64,000 nt of DNA. It comes from SMWD01 sp964629475. Its GTDB lineage: Bacteria; Pseudomonadota; Gammaproteobacteria; Steroidobacterales; GCA-2729495. Below the pieces are notes generated by a model. That model did not search any database. It saw only the letters and a list, made by a program, of their open reading frames with translations, and was not told where the DNA came from. The position numbers and the translations under genes are program-made. The stretch is from contig CAZVQW010000015.1 in the NCBI GenBank assembly GCA_964629475.1, forward strand, positions 1-64,000. The letters run 5' to 3'. Shown here in pieces: positions 20,459-30,429 of the stretch; position 1 is the stretch's first letter, and every line of letters begins with the position of its first letter.

Positions 20459-20699
20459 CCATGCTCTCCAAAGTGGATGTCAGCGACCTCAGGCCACGTG
20501 CTTAGTCGCAAAGTTGGTTTCCCGGTGACCATGATGGCGGATCGAGTGGCCGCCGGATGGGCCGCAGTTCACAGTTTGCCGGTGCTCCGACCGCCGTCGA
20601 ACTGCGCTATAATTCGCGCCCCGCCGCTTTGGGTTCGGTGGATTCGGGTTCCATTTGACTTAATACAAGCTTGACGAATAACTGGAGGCTCCTTTCGCG

Positions 20700-21044
20700 A
20701 TGACGAAACGGCTGCTGTATCGAATTGTTTTCATGAATCAGGGCAAGATTTACGAAATCTACGCCCGCAGTATTGCGCACGGTGAATTGTTCGGTTTTAT
20801 CGAGGTCGAGGACATCGTGTTCGGCGAACGCAGTTCGGTCGTCGTCGATCCGTCTGAAGAACGTATCAAATCGGAATTTGCCGGTGTGCAGCGCACGTAT
20901 TTACCCATGCATTCGGTACTTCGTATCGACCAGGTCGAAAAGCAGGGCGTCAGCAAGATCAGCGACGCCTCGGGCGATAACGTTGCGCAGTTTCCGTTGC
21001 CGATATACACACCCGGCGGTGCGGGCGGTGACAAGAGTCAATGA
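20700..21044 (+). CDS. DUF1820 family protein
   Basis: This 114-residue soluble protein matches the DUF1820 family: a start of the type [17 protein letters not shown], then [24 protein letters not shown], and [16 protein letters not shown], all of which I recall as conserved in Pseudomonas relatives. No function is established. A GGAGG ribosome site sits about 12 bases before the ATG. A TATAAT-like hexamer at 20608-20613 could be its -10 element, though no convincing -35 is present. purL begins 41 bases after its stop. Confidence 0.88.
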   Translation: MTKRLLYRIVFMNQGKIYEIYARSIAHGELFGFIEVEDIVFGERSSVVVDPSEERIKSEFAGVQRTYLPMHSVLRIDQVEKQGVSKISDASGDNVAQFPLPIYTPGGAGGDKSQ

Positions 21045-21085
21045 TTCGAGATACCGGCGGTAACTCCCGATCGCCTGAACCAGCC

Positions 21086-24000
21086 ATGTTAGAACTAAAA
21101 GGTTCCGCCGCATTATCCCCGTTTCGGCTCGATGCGCTGCAATCCCGCATCCGTGCAGTTGTTGCCGGTGTCGAGCAGATTGAGGCCGATTACATTCATT
21201 TTGTGGAGGTTGCGACAAAACTCGATGAACACGAGCGTGCAGTCCTCGAAAACCTGCTGACCTACGGCCCCGAAGTTTGCACCGCGCAGACGCCATCCGT
21301 GCAAGACGCGCAAGCTCTGCATTGCATCAGGCTGCTCGTGATTCCACGCATTGGCACCATTTCACCCTGGTCTTCCAAGGCAAGCGACATTGCTCGCATC
21401 TGCGGTCTGACGTCTGTTGCCCGTATCGAGCGTGGTATCGAGTTCTCGTTATATAGCCGAAAAGTATTGAGTTTGTCTGAACGCGATCAGGTGACCGCCT
21501 GTCTGCATGACCGGATGACAGAATCGGTTGTGACCGGGAACGGAGATCTCGATGCGCTGTTTGCACACCATGATCCGACACCGCTGGCAACCGTCCCGTT
21601 GATGTCTGAAGGCAGGTCCGCTCTGGAGCAGGCAAATACCGGACTCGGGCTTGCGCTGTCGGGTGACGAGATGGATTATCTCGTCGAAAAATTTTCCGAG
21701 CTCGAACGTGATCCTACGGATGCCGAGTTGATGATGTTTGCGCAGGCCAATTCCGAGCACTGCCGGCACAAGATTTTCAATGCGCGCTGGATTATCGACG
21801 GTGAGGAGCAGGCAGACAGCCTGTTTGACATGATTCGCTCAACGCATGCGACGAATCCCGACCGGGTGCTCAGTGCTTATCATGACAATGCAGCCGTCAT
21901 GCGGGGCGGTGATGCGCAGCGCATCGTCAGCGACATCGAGACCGGCGAATATACGTTGTTTGCCGAACCTGTGCATACGCTCATGAAGGTTGAAACGCAC
22001 AATCATCCGACCGCGATCGCTCCGTTTCCAGGTGCGGCGACCGGCAGTGGCGGTGAAATTCGCGATGAGGGAGCGACCGGCCGTGGCGCACGACCGAAAG
22101 CCGGTCTGACCGGGTTTTCCGTGTCGCACCTGCGGCTTCCCGACGACGAGCAGCCCTGGGAGAGCGGGTTAGGTAAACCCGAACGCATCGCATCGTCACT
22201 GGACATCATGCTCGAAGGGCCGATTGGCGGCGCCGCTTTCAATAACGAATTTGGACGTCCGAACATCCTGGGTTATTTTCGTACGTTTGAAACACTGCAT
22301 GCAGATGATCCGAGTCGTTCATGGGGTTATCACAAGCCGATCATGATTGCCGGTGGCCTCGGCAGTATTCGCGGCGACGATGTCGACAAGCTGGATGTCC
22401 CGCCCGGTGCATTGTTGATCGTGCTCGGCGGTCCGGCCATGTTAATTGGCCTCGGTGGCGGTGCGGCGTCATCGATGGGCAGCGGCACGAGTTCCGAGGC
22501 GCTCGACTTTGCCTCGGTGCAACGGGGGAACCCGGAAATGCAGCGTCGTGCACAGCAGGTCCTCGACGGTTGCTGGGCAACCGGACTGAACGGCGACGGT
22601 AACCCGATCATCCTCGTGCACGATGTGGGTGCCGGCGGTTTGTCGAATGCGGTGCCTGAGGTCGTCGACCACAGTAAGCGCGGTGCCGAGGTGCAGCTGC
22701 GTAACATTCCGAATGCCGAACCGGGCATGTCGCCGCTTGAAATCTGGTGTAACGAGGCTCAGGAACGCTACGTCCTGACGATTGCACCTGCGGACCTCGA
22801 TTGGTTCGAGTCGGTCTGTCAGCGTGAGCGCTGCCCTTATGCCGTTCTGGGTACTCTCGACGATTCGGGTGTGTTGCGCGTGGTCGATGAACTAGCCGGC
22901 AACCGACCGGTCGAGTTGCCGATGGATGTTTTGCTCGGCAAGCTGCCCAAGACCGTCATGGAAATCCGGCGTGGGCGTGCCGCAACCGGGGATGCCCGGT
23001 TTTCCGGCCTCGACATCGACGACGCCTGCCGTCGTGTCCTGCGTTTCCCGACCGTTGCCGACAAGTCGTTCCTGATTCATATCGGTGACCGCACGGTCGG
23101 CGGACTCGTAGTGCGCGATCAATTTGTCGGGCCCTGGCAGGTGCCGGTTGCCGATGCCGGCGTTACGGCACTCGACTATGAAGGCTATCGCGGCGAGGCG
23201 ATGGCCATGGGCGAACGCACACCCGTCGCCGTGCTCGATCCGGCCGCATCCGGACGGCTGGCGATCGGCGAGGCGATCACGAATATTGCGGCCGCCTCTG
23301 TAGAGACGCTCGATCGGATCTGCCTGTCGGCAAACTGGATGGCTGCCAGCGGCGTTGCCGGCGAAGACGAGGCATTGTTCGATACGGTCACGGCCGCCGC
23401 GACTTTGTGCCGCGCACTGCGCATTGCCGTGCCGGTCGGCAAGGATTCGTTGTCGATGCAGACGCGTTGGCAGCATGACGGGCAGGATGTCGCGGTCGTC
23501 GCGCCGGTGTCTTTGATCGTCTCTGCATTCGCGCCGGTTGCCGATGTGCGCAAATCGCTGACGCCGCAGCTCATCAACGAACAGGATACGGTGTTGTGTC
23601 TCGTGGATCTGGCCAATGGACGTGATCGTCTCGGCGCTTCGACGCTCGCGCAATGTTTCGGCATCGACGGCGGGACACCGCCGGATGTCGATGATCCGGC
23701 GGTACTGGCGGGGTTCTTCGCCGCCATCCAGGCGCTGAATAATGATCGGATCATTCTCGCCTATCACGACCGGTCAGACGGCGGTTTGCTGGCTACGCTC
23801 TGTGAGATGACCTTTGCCGGTCATCTGGGTATCGATGTCGATTTGTCATCACGCGACGATGGACTCGCCGCGCTGTTTGCCGAGGAACTCGGTGCCGTCG
23901 TGCAGGTACGCAGGTCCGACCTGCCGCGTGTGCAAGCAGCATTCGACCACCATGACCTGGGTGCTGCCGTGTCGATAATCGGCACCGTTGTCGATGCCGA

Positions 24001-25000
24001 TCGAGTGCATATCGGTCTTGCCGATGGTTCACTCGATTATTCACGCACTGCATTGCACGCAATCTGGTCGACAGTCAGCCACCGGATGCAGACGCTGCGT
24101 GACAACCCGGTAACGGCGGACGAAGGATTGCGCGCTACGCTCGATGCGACGGATCCTGGTCTGAGCCCCCACCTGACATTTGATCCGGGTGTTTCTCCGG
24201 CAGCACCATTTGTGTCGACCGGCGTCCGTCCCGGTGTCGCGATTCTCAGGGAGCAGGGCGTCAACAGCCATGTCGAGATGGCTGCCGCGTTCAATCGGGC
24301 GGGCTTTAAGGCCATCGATGTTCATATGACCGATATCCTCGCCGGGCGCGTGGATCTCGATGAATTTGCCGGCCTGGTTGCCTGCGGTGGATTCTCTTAC
24401 GGCGACGTGCTCGGCGCCGGAGGCGGTTGGGCCAAATCGATCCTGTTCAATGGCCGTGCGCGCGAACAGTTCGAGACCTTCTTCGCGCGACCCGACAGTT
24501 TTACGCTGGGTGTCTGTAACGGCTGCCAGATGCTGTCGGCATTGCAGTCGATTATTCCCGGTGCGGATCATTGGCCGCGGTTCGTGCAGAACCTGTCGGA
24601 GCAATTCGAGGCCCGGCTCAGCCTGGTCGAGATTGTCGAATCACCGTCTGTATTCCTGCGCGACATGGTTGGCAGTCGCCTGTTGATCGCGACGTCGCAT
24701 GGCGAAGGCAGGGCGGAATTTCACCATGCGGGCGACCTCGAACATCTCGTGGAATCGAACCGACTCGCCGTACGTTATGTCGATAATGCCGGTCTGCCGG
24801 CCGACAGTTACCCGGCCAATCCAAATGGTTCTCCGGACGGTGCGGCCGGCTTCTGTTCGGCCGATGGGCGCGTCACGATCCTGATGCCACACCCGGAGCG
24901 TGTATTCCGCTCGGTTCAGCATTCATGGTGCCCGGCAGAGTGGGGCGAGGATGGTCCGTGGATGCGGATGTTCTATAACGCCCGGGCGTGGATCGACTGA
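21086..25000 (+). CDS. purL: Phosphoribosylformylglycinamidine synthase
   Basis: PurL converts FGAR to FGAM with ATP and glutamine in purine synthesis. The large single-chain form is used here. From the ATG at 21086 it has 1304 residues and begins [15 protein letters not shown], which aligns with the known N-terminus MMEILRGSPALS of E. coli. The frame opens 15 codons earlier at 21041, overlapping the DUF1820 stop. Domains are an N-terminal PurS-like part, two AIR-synthase-type halves with [16 protein letters not shown] and [24 protein letters not shown] read in part, and a C-terminal class I amidotransferase with [13 protein letters not shown] containing the nucleophile Cys. It complements guaBA in the purine supply. 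Confidence 0.97.
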   Translation: MLELKGSAALSPFRLDALQSRIRAVVAGVEQIEADYIHFVEVATKLDEHERAVLENLLTYGPEVCTAQTPSVQDAQALHCIRLLVIPRIGTISPWSSKASDIARICGLTSVARIERGIEFSLYSRKVLSLSERDQVTACLHDRMTESVVTGNGDLDALFAHHDPTPLATVPLMSEGRSALEQANTGLGLALSGDEMDYLVEKFSELERDPTDAELMMFAQANSEHCRHKIFNARWIIDGEEQADSLFDMIRSTHATNPDRVLSAYHDNAAVMRGGDAQRIVSDIETGEYTLFAEPVHTLMKVETHNHPTAIAPFPGAATGSGGEIRDEGATGRGARPKAGLTGFSVSHLRLPDDEQPWESGLGKPERIASSLDIMLEGPIGGAAFNNEFGRPNILGYFRTFETLHADDPSRSWGYHKPIMIAGGLGSIRGDDVDKLDVPPGALLIVLGGPAMLIGLGGGAASSMGSGTSSEALDFASVQRGNPEMQRRAQQVLDGCWATGLNGDGNPIILVHDVGAGGLSNAVPEVVDHSKRGAEVQLRNIPNAEPGMSPLEIWCNEAQERYVLTIAPADLDWFESVCQRERCPYAVLGTLDDSGVLRVVDELAGNRPVELPMDVLLGKLPKTVMEIRRGRAATGDARFSGLDIDDACRRVLRFPTVADKSFLIHIGDRTVGGLVVRDQFVGPWQVPVADAGVTALDYEGYRGEAMAMGERTPVAVLDPAASGRLAIGEAITNIAAASVETLDRICLSANWMAASGVAGEDEALFDTVTAAATLCRALRIAVPVGKDSLSMQTRWQHDGQDVAVVAPVSLIVSAFAPVADVRKSLTPQLINEQDTVLCLVDLANGRDRLGASTLAQCFGIDGGTPPDVDDPAVLAGFFAAIQALNNDRIILAYHDRSDGGLLATLCEMTFAGHLGIDVDLSSRDDGLAALFAEELGAVVQVRRSDLPRVQAAFDHHDLGAAVSIIGTVVDADRVHIGLADGSLDYSRTALHAIWSTVSHRMQTLRDNPVTADEGLRATLDATDPGLSPHLTFDPGVSPAAPFVSTGVRPGVAILREQGVNSHVEMAAAFNRAGFKAIDVHMTDILAGRVDLDEFAGLVACGGFSYGDVLGAGGGWAKSILFNGRAREQFETFFARPDSFTLGVCNGCQMLSALQSIIPGADHWPRFVQNLSEQFEARLSLVEIVESPSVFLRDMVGSRLLIATSHGEGRAEFHHAGDLEHLVESNRLAVRYVDNAGLPADSYPANPNGSPDGAAGFCSADGRVTILMPHPERVFRSVQHSWCPAEWGEDGPWMRMFYNARAWID

Positions 25001-25142
25001 TTCTTCACGGCTTAAATGCCGGATACGAGAGGGTCAGTGTCAACCGATAGCGATCCACCCCGTTAGAACCCATATACAGGTGCAGACGCCAGAATTCCGC
25101 ATGATCCGGAAAAATGGCGGTGATACGCAATTGATATATGGT

Positions 25143-25763
25143 ATGAGCTCTTCAGGCAATGAATTGACGATGGACTATGATGGTCTGGGCGGCGCTCAGG
25201 AGGAACTGGCACTGAAAGAGCGGCTGGCGATGGATCGGTTTCTCGCCGATGTTGAGCGGCGTGCATTTCGCATCGCCGCTATTAACGTGCGCAATGACGA
25301 CGATGCGCTGGATATCGTGCAGGATGCGATGTTCCGGTTTACGCGTGCCTATTCAAAACGCCCGGAAGAACAATGGCCGCCGCTCTTTTTTCGAGTTTTG
25401 CGCAATCGAATAATCGATCATCACCGGAGTCAGTCAGTACGCAGACGAATCTTCACGTGGTTTTCCAAAGGTGGGGGTGTGGATGAACCCGACGAGCTTA
25501 ATGACCCGGGGGTATTTGCACCGGACCGGGGTATGCGAAACCCGGAACAGCAGGCCGGGCTGGATGGTGCAATGGTAGCCTTGGAGCAAGCAGTCGGCGA
25601 TTTGCCCGAGCGGCAGCGTGAGGCCTTTTTGCTGCGCGCACTGGAAGGACTGAATGTTGCGGACACTGCGAGCACGATGGGTTGCAGTGACGGTAGCGTC
25701 AAACAGCATTATTACAGGGCGGTACGCAGTCTGCGCGCCGCACTCGGAGAACACTGGTCATGA
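25143..25763 (+). CDS. ECF-type RNA polymerase sigma factor
   Basis: The protein has sigma region 2 (about residues 30-110, with ALDIVQDAMFRFTRAY and LRNRIIDHHRS) and region 4 (about 150-200, with DLPERQREAFLLRALEG and MGCSDGSVKQHYYRAV). These bind core polymerase and the -10 and -35 elements. The start is uncertain: in-frame ATGs occur at 25101, 25143, 25170 and 25230, and none has a strong ribosome site. The family core begins near MDRFLADVERRAF (25230), so an upstream one is likely. Its stop overlaps the next start by four bases (ATGA). The gene order with an anti-sigma-like protein and a DUF3106 protein matches one I recall from other proteobacteria. Confidence 0.9.
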   Translation: MSSSGNELTMDYDGLGGAQEELALKERLAMDRFLADVERRAFRIAAINVRNDDDALDIVQDAMFRFTRAYSKRPEEQWPPLFFRVLRNRIIDHHRSQSVRRRIFTWFSKGGGVDEPDELNDPGVFAPDRGMRNPEQQAGLDGAMVALEQAVGDLPERQREAFLLRALEGLNVADTASTMGCSDGSVKQHYYRAVRSLRAALGEHWS

Positions 25764-26167
25764 CCAAACGACGACCCGGTAACTTAGATCATGAACTTTC
25801 TCCTGAGGACGAAGCATTTGCCCGGCAGTCCGGCGCTCGACTCCGAGAGTCCAGCGAACGACTCGACGCCGCGACGCTGTCGCGCCTGAATCGCGCCCGG
25901 CAGCGGGCACTCGATGAGATGCCGGGCAAGACCCGCATCGGTATCGACTGGCGGTTATCGGCCGGGCTCACGGCTTTAGTCGCGATACTTGTGATCGGCT
26001 TCTGGCAGATGGGTGATTTTCAGGGCACGGAAATCCAGACTACCCCAGTACTGGTGGAAGAGATCACAGACTTCGAGTTATTACTGGGGGAAAGCGACCT
26101 GGAGATGATCGAAGACCTGGAGTTCTTCGCCTGGTTGTCGAGCGAAGACCTGGAGACATCGGGTTGA
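25760..26167 (+). CDS. Anti-sigma-like membrane protein (DUF3619-like)
   Basis: The 135 residues comprise a hydrophilic N-terminal cytoplasmic segment with helices rich in Arg and Leu (about 1-60, LRESSERLDAATLSRLNRAR), one transmembrane helix at about 65-85, and an acidic outer tail with DFELLLGESDLEMIEDLEFFAWL. The layout of a cytoplasmic helix bundle plus single membrane pass, directly overlapping an ECF sigma gene by four bases, is that of an anti-sigma factor. The acidic ILEDLEF-type tail is typical of proteins annotated DUF3619. I infer that it holds the sigma factor at the membrane until a signal releases it. Confidence 0.75.
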   Translation: MTKRRPGNLDHELSPEDEAFARQSGARLRESSERLDAATLSRLNRARQRALDEMPGKTRIGIDWRLSAGLTALVAILVIGFWQMGDFQGTEIQTTPVLVEEITDFELLLGESDLEMIEDLEFFAWLSSEDLETSG

Positions 26168-26421
26168 AAGCAATCGGGATAATCCCGGCGCTGCTCTGCG
26201 GGTTGATGTTTACCGGCATGATCCGGGCGGCCGACGAAGAACCGGACCTGGAGCTGATCGAATTCCTCGGTAGCTGGGAGGGGGAGAACGATCAATGGCA
26301 GGAATTTTTCGATAGTGTTTCGCAGGTGCAGGCGCCTGCGCCAGAGCAAGAGCAAGAGCAAGAGCAAGAGACAGTGGGCAGCGATATGAATGACGGGAGC
26401 AAACAACATGATGTGGAATAG
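26164..26421 (+). CDS. Small secreted Glu/Gln-rich protein
   Basis: The 85-residue product starts at a TTG that overlaps the preceding stop (TTGA), which strongly suggests coupled translation. It opens with a basic MKAIG and a hydrophobic signal segment cleaved near MIRA-ADEE, residue 22. The mature part is short and acidic with EFLGSWEGENDQWQEFFD, then a simple EQ repeat encoded by a hexanucleotide repeat at 26344-26370. An ATG at 26209 would destroy the signal peptide. I recognise no family. Homologous acidic W-x-E-F segments occur in the protein encoded just before, so the two may be related in fold or partner. Confidence 0.65.
   Translation: MKAIGIIPALLCGLMFTGMIRAADEEPDLELIEFLGSWEGENDQWQEFFDSVSQVQAPAPEQEQEQEQETVGSDMNDGSKQHDVE
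26344..26370 (+). repeat. Hexanucleotide tandem repeat GAGCAA, 4.5 copies
   Basis: Four perfect copies of GAGCAA plus a GAG encode a Glu-Gln run inside the small secreted protein. Because the unit is six bases, slippage would change length without shifting the frame. Confidence 0.9.
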
Positions 26422-27025
26422 CCGCCAGTTGAAAACGGTTCTGGCTAACGCGCTCCTGGCGACGATGCTGACGGTCGGTATCGCAATCGCCGAGGAAACG
26501 GGCTTTCAGTGGGAACAGTTAGATCAGGAGCAGCAGCGCGTGCTTAATAGCTTCTCCGGCGATTGGGCGACGCTGTCGCCGGAGCGACAACGAACTCTCG
26601 CCACCGGCGCAGACCGCTGGCTCAACATGAATCCGGAGCAGCGCAAGCAAGCCGGAAAACGCCTGCAGCGCTGGCAACAATTTACTCCTGATCAACAGCA
26701 ACGGATTCGAAACCAGTTTCAGCGCTACCGTCAGATGACTCCGCAGCAACAGGAGCAAACCCGCCGAAACTTTCAGCGTTTCAGGCAGTTGCCGCCGGAG
26801 CAACGTCAAGAGTTGCGCGAGCGTTTCGAGAGCATGAGTCCGGAGCAGCGCAAACAGATGCGTGAGCGCAGAGAGAATCTGACACCGGAACAACGGCAGC
26901 AGATGCGTAAGCGCTGGGAAAATATGAGCCCGGAACAACGGCAAAAAGTTCGCGATCGCTTGCAGCAACAGCAACGACGGCCGAATCAACAATCGTCGCA
27001 GAAATCGGGGAACAGGTCTCGATAG
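26408..27025 (+). CDS. DUF3106 repeat protein, secreted or periplasmic
   Basis: The start at 26408 is chosen because GGGAG lies 8 bases upstream; the same frame opens at 26390. A signal peptide ends near AIA-EETG, residue 29. The mature protein is built of about nine imperfect repeats of 15-18 residues with the pattern M-S-P-E-Q-R-x-x-x-R-x-R-W-x-x, strongly basic and Gln/Arg rich, as in DUF3106. The repeats should form a string of amphipathic helices resembling Spy/CpxP-like periplasmic chaperone segments. It overlaps the end of the preceding gene and closes the sigma factor cluster, so its expression is likely set by that sigma factor. Confidence 0.88.
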   Translation: MMWNSRQLKTVLANALLATMLTVGIAIAEETGFQWEQLDQEQQRVLNSFSGDWATLSPERQRTLATGADRWLNMNPEQRKQAGKRLQRWQQFTPDQQQRIRNQFQRYRQMTPQQQEQTRRNFQRFRQLPPEQRQELRERFESMSPEQRKQMRERRENLTPEQRQQMRKRWENMSPEQRQKVRDRLQQQQRRPNQQSSQKSGNRSR

Positions 27026-27143
27026 CCGTATTGTTTTCCGCCGCAGACTCTGTCACCGGCATTCGCATTCGTCCGCTGTGTCAACCGACCGGACATCTGC
27101 TCGTTAAAGATCCCGTGAGTTTAATTTTCTCAGGGAGAGTACG

Positions 27144-28997
27144 ATGACAGGTCCAATTCGATGCGCCATGCGCACGCCGCTTCTGCCGGCAATTTTCTTG
27201 TTTATGATCGCCGGTTTTCTGACTGGCTGCGGTGGTTCCGGCGGTGCCGGCGATGAAACCGGCATGGCATATGTCACGCTGACGGACGCAGAGGGTGATT
27301 TCGCAACGTATACGGTCGACATTACCTCGATCATGCTCGAACGCGCCGACGGCACGCGCGTCGAAACCTTGCCTAACCGGGCGCGTATCGATTTCACGCA
27401 GTATGTCGAACTAACAGAAATGTTTACAGCTGCACAGATTCCGAATGGATCTTATGTCGGAGGTGCGATTACGCTCGACTATACGAATGCCGATGTGCAG
27501 GTCGAAGTTGGAGATGCCGCGGTACCGGCAACTGTTGTTGATACCGACGGTAATTTGCTCGGTTTGTATACCCTCGACCTGCAGCTGGAGGATCGTGACC
27601 GGTTGATCGTCGCGCCCGGGAGACCCGCATTGCTCGAGATTGATTTTGATCTTGCGGCGTCGCATGAAGTCGACACACAACAGAACACTCCCGTCGTCAC
27701 GGCGGCACCCTTTCTTGTAGCGGATGTCGCCCCGGTTGACGAAAAGGATTTACGGGTTCGCGGTCCGTTGGTCGCCGTCGATCAGGCCGCTTCGGGCTAT
27801 GAGGTCCGCTTGCGCCCCTGGCATCGCCGCGATGGTGACTTTGGTCCGTTTACGGTCAATGTCACGGACACTACCGAGTTCGAAATCGACGGTATTTCGT
27901 ATAGCGGTGCAGAAGGACTTGCTGCACTCGATACGCTGGACAGGGGTGCGCCAACAATTGCACAGGGTACGCTCGATATTGATGCGCGTGAGTACGTGGC
28001 CACAATCGTGCTTGCGGGTGATAGCGTACCGGGCCACGGTTACGATGCCGTGCTCGGCAACGTCGTTGCACGAGATTTGAATTTGCTGACTATCCGCGGT
28101 GCGACGATCGTGCCGGCGTCGGGCAGTGTTGTATTCAACGATGAAGTTGCGGTGACGATCGGATCCGACACAATGGTTACAAGGGACGGCAGTCCACGTG
28201 CCGATCTGGATATCGGGGATATTTCCGTCGGTCAACGTATCCGGATTTTCGGTACAGTTAACTCCGACCCGGCCGTGCCCGGATTGACGATGGATGCGAC
28301 CCAGGGTCGGGCACGTCTGCGGATTACACATCTGTCAGGCACGGCCAATACGGTAACGACGGGTCTGCTGACACTGGACTTGCACGGCATCGACGGCCGA
28401 AGAATCGAGTTGTTCGATTTTACCGGCACGGGAATGACGCCCGATCAGGATGCGGATCCACTCGACTATGAAATCGACACATCGACGCTCGGGCTCGGGT
28501 TCGTCGATCCCGATACGCCGCTGCGGGTATTCGGTTTTGTCAATGAATTCGGCGTGGCTCCGCCCGATTTCACCGGGCGCACCGTCATTGACGTTGGCAT
28601 CATGCGGGCGAAACTCGGCATCGGCTGGTTTCCCGATGGGACGGTTGCGCCGTTCCTGAGCATCGGTCCGGATGGATTGGTGCCGGATCTGGACAACCCA
28701 AATCTCGGGCTGCGTCATCACCTGAAGATCGGCCATGTCGTGATCGACCTGACGGAGATGGCGGCGGCACCGACGATTCTGCCCGCGGATAACGCACGCA
28801 CTCGTTTCGCCATCATGCAGGGCCATCGAGTACAACTGTTCCGCGACTTCGACCGTTTCGTTGCAACGCTGGCGCAACTGCTGGACGGTGCAACCTCTGC
28901 CTATACGATGCATGCAACCGGGCAATACGACCGGGATGCCAATGCAGTATATGCCCGCACGATCAGTATCCAGCTGGGAACGGACACAACGGAGTAA
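27144..28997 (+). CDS. Lipoprotein with N-terminal DUF4382-like domain
   Basis: The 617-residue protein has a type II signal peptide with the lipobox FLTGC (Cys29) followed by a Gly/Ser linker. Residues about 42-200 resemble DUF4382: a VTLTDAEGDFATYTVDITSI start, a reference to an ADG loop, then a beta-rich segment ending with a conserved FLVADV. The rest (about 205-600) is composed of repeated beta-rich modules of the DUF5666 kind with VRGPLVAVD, VLGNVVARD and IRIFGTV motifs. No catalytic residues are evident. A GGGAGA ribosome site precedes the ATG by 6-7 bases. It is probably anchored in the outer membrane. The function is unknown. Confidence 0.8.
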   Translation: MTGPIRCAMRTPLLPAIFLFMIAGFLTGCGGSGGAGDETGMAYVTLTDAEGDFATYTVDITSIMLERADGTRVETLPNRARIDFTQYVELTEMFTAAQIPNGSYVGGAITLDYTNADVQVEVGDAAVPATVVDTDGNLLGLYTLDLQLEDRDRLIVAPGRPALLEIDFDLAASHEVDTQQNTPVVTAAPFLVADVAPVDEKDLRVRGPLVAVDQAASGYEVRLRPWHRRDGDFGPFTVNVTDTTEFEIDGISYSGAEGLAALDTLDRGAPTIAQGTLDIDAREYVATIVLAGDSVPGHGYDAVLGNVVARDLNLLTIRGATIVPASGSVVFNDEVAVTIGSDTMVTRDGSPRADLDIGDISVGQRIRIFGTVNSDPAVPGLTMDATQGRARLRITHLSGTANTVTTGLLTLDLHGIDGRRIELFDFTGTGMTPDQDADPLDYEIDTSTLGLGFVDPDTPLRVFGFVNEFGVAPPDFTGRTVIDVGIMRAKLGIGWFPDGTVAPFLSIGPDGLVPDLDNPNLGLRHHLKIGHVVIDLTEMAAAPTILPADNARTRFAIMQGHRVQLFRDFDRFVATLAQLLDGATSAYTMHATGQYDRDANAVYARTISIQLGTDTTE

Positions 28998-29008
28998 AGG
29001 TTCGCCAG

Positions 29009-29057
29009 TGATGCCCGTGGCCTGTTACCTCACAATGTTGAGGGGCTGCGGGCATCA
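29009..29057. repeat. Stem-loop downstream of the DUF4382-like lipoprotein gene
   Basis: Perfect 9-base arms (29009-29017 and 29049-29057) enclose a 31-base region that has its own 5-bp inner stem. There is no T-run, so it is not a typical intrinsic terminator, but it lies between convergent genes and may protect or end the transcripts. Confidence 0.45.
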
Positions 29058-29076
29058 AGGGCAGGGGTTCAGTCCG

Positions 29077-29490
29077 TCAGAACCCGACCCTGAACATCGT
29101 TGCCGGCTTGGTGGTTTCCCCGGGCATTTCGGGAAGATCCGATTCTCTGCGCATCCGGAGTTCATCCTGAGGACTGTATCCCCATTGAATTCGGGATGAT
29201 TCATCTACAGTCGTGGAGCCGGAAGCCCGCCACGCATTTTCTTCTTCGAGGAGCCGCATGCTGCCCTGCTCGAGCATGAGTCTTTCGCGCATCATTTCTT
29301 CATACAGCGCATCGACATCGACCGGGTCACCGGATTTCTTGTTAGCATAGACAACGAGTTCCTCGACTACTTCGTCTTCTTCGTCCGGTTGTTCGGCATC
29401 ATCCTGGGCGAGTACAGCCATGCTTCCGAATGCCACAACCACAACAGCGAAGCCAAACCTACTGAAGGAAATTGCGCGATGCGCAAGCAT
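29077..29490 (-). CDS. Small exported hypothetical protein coupled to the solute-binding protein gene
   Basis: The ATG at 29490 shares its first base in reverse with the TAA stop of the upstream gene (TAATG), so translation is probably coupled; the frame opens 8 codons earlier at 29514. The 137 residues begin with a signal peptide cleaved near VLA-QDDA, residue 28. An acidic region DEEDEVVEELVVYAN follows, then helical segments (ALYEEMMRERLMLEQG) and a tail ending in Phe. I do not recognise a family. The EELVVYA segment recalls a TonB box, but the protein is too short to be a receptor. Confidence 0.65.
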   Translation of the reverse strand: MLAHRAISFSRFGFAVVVVAFGSMAVLAQDDAEQPDEEDEVVEELVVYANKKSGDPVDVDALYEEMMRERLMLEQGSMRLLEEENAWRASGSTTVDESSRIQWGYSPQDELRMRRESDLPEMPGETTKPATMFRVGF

Positions 29491-30290
29491 TACTCGGCAA
29501 CGTCCTCTGCCCACTCGAGCGTTCCGAACCAGTAGTCACGTGTGGTTGCGATCCAGCGATCAGCTTGCCTGGCCGTGACCCATGCATTCAGATAATTCAA
29601 CAGCTCCTGTTCGCCTTTTTTCACCGCAAGAGCCTCTTTGGAGGCAAGCAGGGGCTTTTTAACCGGCAGGTCGACTTTGTCACTGTTATTCAGGGCCAGG
29701 AATCTTGTCTGGGTCAGACTGGCAAGATAGGCATGTGCTTCACCTTCAACGCATGCTTTCCCTGCCTGCACGGCATCTGTAAAAACCTTGATCGTTGCCT
29801 GGTCGAAAAGTGTCTGCGTCACGCTGTGTGCGAGGGTGCCGTTCACCACCGCGATCGTGATATCCGGGCTGTTGAGTTCCTCGAGTGTCTTGATCTCCTG
29901 CGTCTTGCTGGTATTGGTGGCGAGACCGACGCCTGAATCGGCGGTCGGCCGGCTGAAATTAACCTGCAGTGCCCGCCCGGGAGTAATCGACATCCCTCCG
30001 GCCAGTATGTCTATTTCTCCGCTTTGCACAGCCGGAATGACTTCGTCCCACGGGTAAAGCCTGAACTCGGGCTTTACACCCATGTCCTTTGCCAGTTTTC
30101 TGGCAAGGTCGATTTCGAAACCGATCAGATCGCCGGACCTGGACTTCATGGTCCATGGGGCGAATTCTGCGACGCCAAAACGAATGGAGCCCCGTTCGAG
30201 GATATCGTCCAGCACATCAGCGCCGGCCAGGCTAGATATGGACAGCAGGAGGAGCGGCAGTAATCGAAGAATCGGTGTGCGCAGGGCCAT
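29490..30290 (-). CDS. Solute-binding protein family 3, transporter-less
   Basis: The 266 residues form a periplasmic binding protein of the amino-acid type (SBP_bac_3): signal peptide to about residue 24, then ILERGSIRFGVAEFAPW, GFEIDLARKLAKDMGV, LYPWDEVIPAVQSGEIDILAGGMSITPGRA in segments, and a C-terminal half ending in an acidic tail. In transporters such proteins deliver amino acids to an ABC permease. No permease or ATPase gene is adjacent, so it may instead serve a distant transporter or act as a sensor. The next gene on the same strand overlaps by one base and encodes a small exported protein. Confidence 0.88.
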   Translation of the reverse strand: MALRTPILRLLPLLLLSISSLAGADVLDDILERGSIRFGVAEFAPWTMKSRSGDLIGFEIDLARKLAKDMGVKPEFRLYPWDEVIPAVQSGEIDILAGGMSITPGRALQVNFSRPTADSGVGLATNTSKTQEIKTLEELNSPDITIAVVNGTLAHSVTQTLFDQATIKVFTDAVQAGKACVEGEAHAYLASLTQTRFLALNNSDKVDLPVKKPLLASKEALAVKKGEQELLNYLNAWVTARQADRWIATTRDYWFGTLEWAEDVAE

Positions 30291-30429
30291 TAGAATTTCC
30301 CAATGATTGATATTTTGTATAGTGGAGTTTGTGGTGATTTTGAGTGAGCCCCCTGAGTTTGTCCAGCATGGGGGCTGTATGAAAATTCATGTTAAGGCTC
30401 GAGGATTGGGGCTATTATTGCCTGACCGG

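Noticed and set aside
21041..21085. Upstream start for purL
   Set aside because: The 15 extra residues do not match the conserved N-terminus, although a start at 21041 overlapping the previous stop cannot be excluded.
22892..23767. 291-residue open frame on the minus strand inside purL
   Set aside because: It is a shadow of purL: Arg-rich, low in hydrophobic residues, with no ribosome site, and the plus-strand frame is a certain gene.
24900..25142. Long N-terminal extension of the sigma factor frame
   Set aside because: It overlaps the end of purL and has non-coding composition; the conserved sigma region starts much later.
29488..29514. Start of the small exported protein at 29514
   Set aside because: The TAATG overlap at 29490 and a better signal peptide favour the later ATG.
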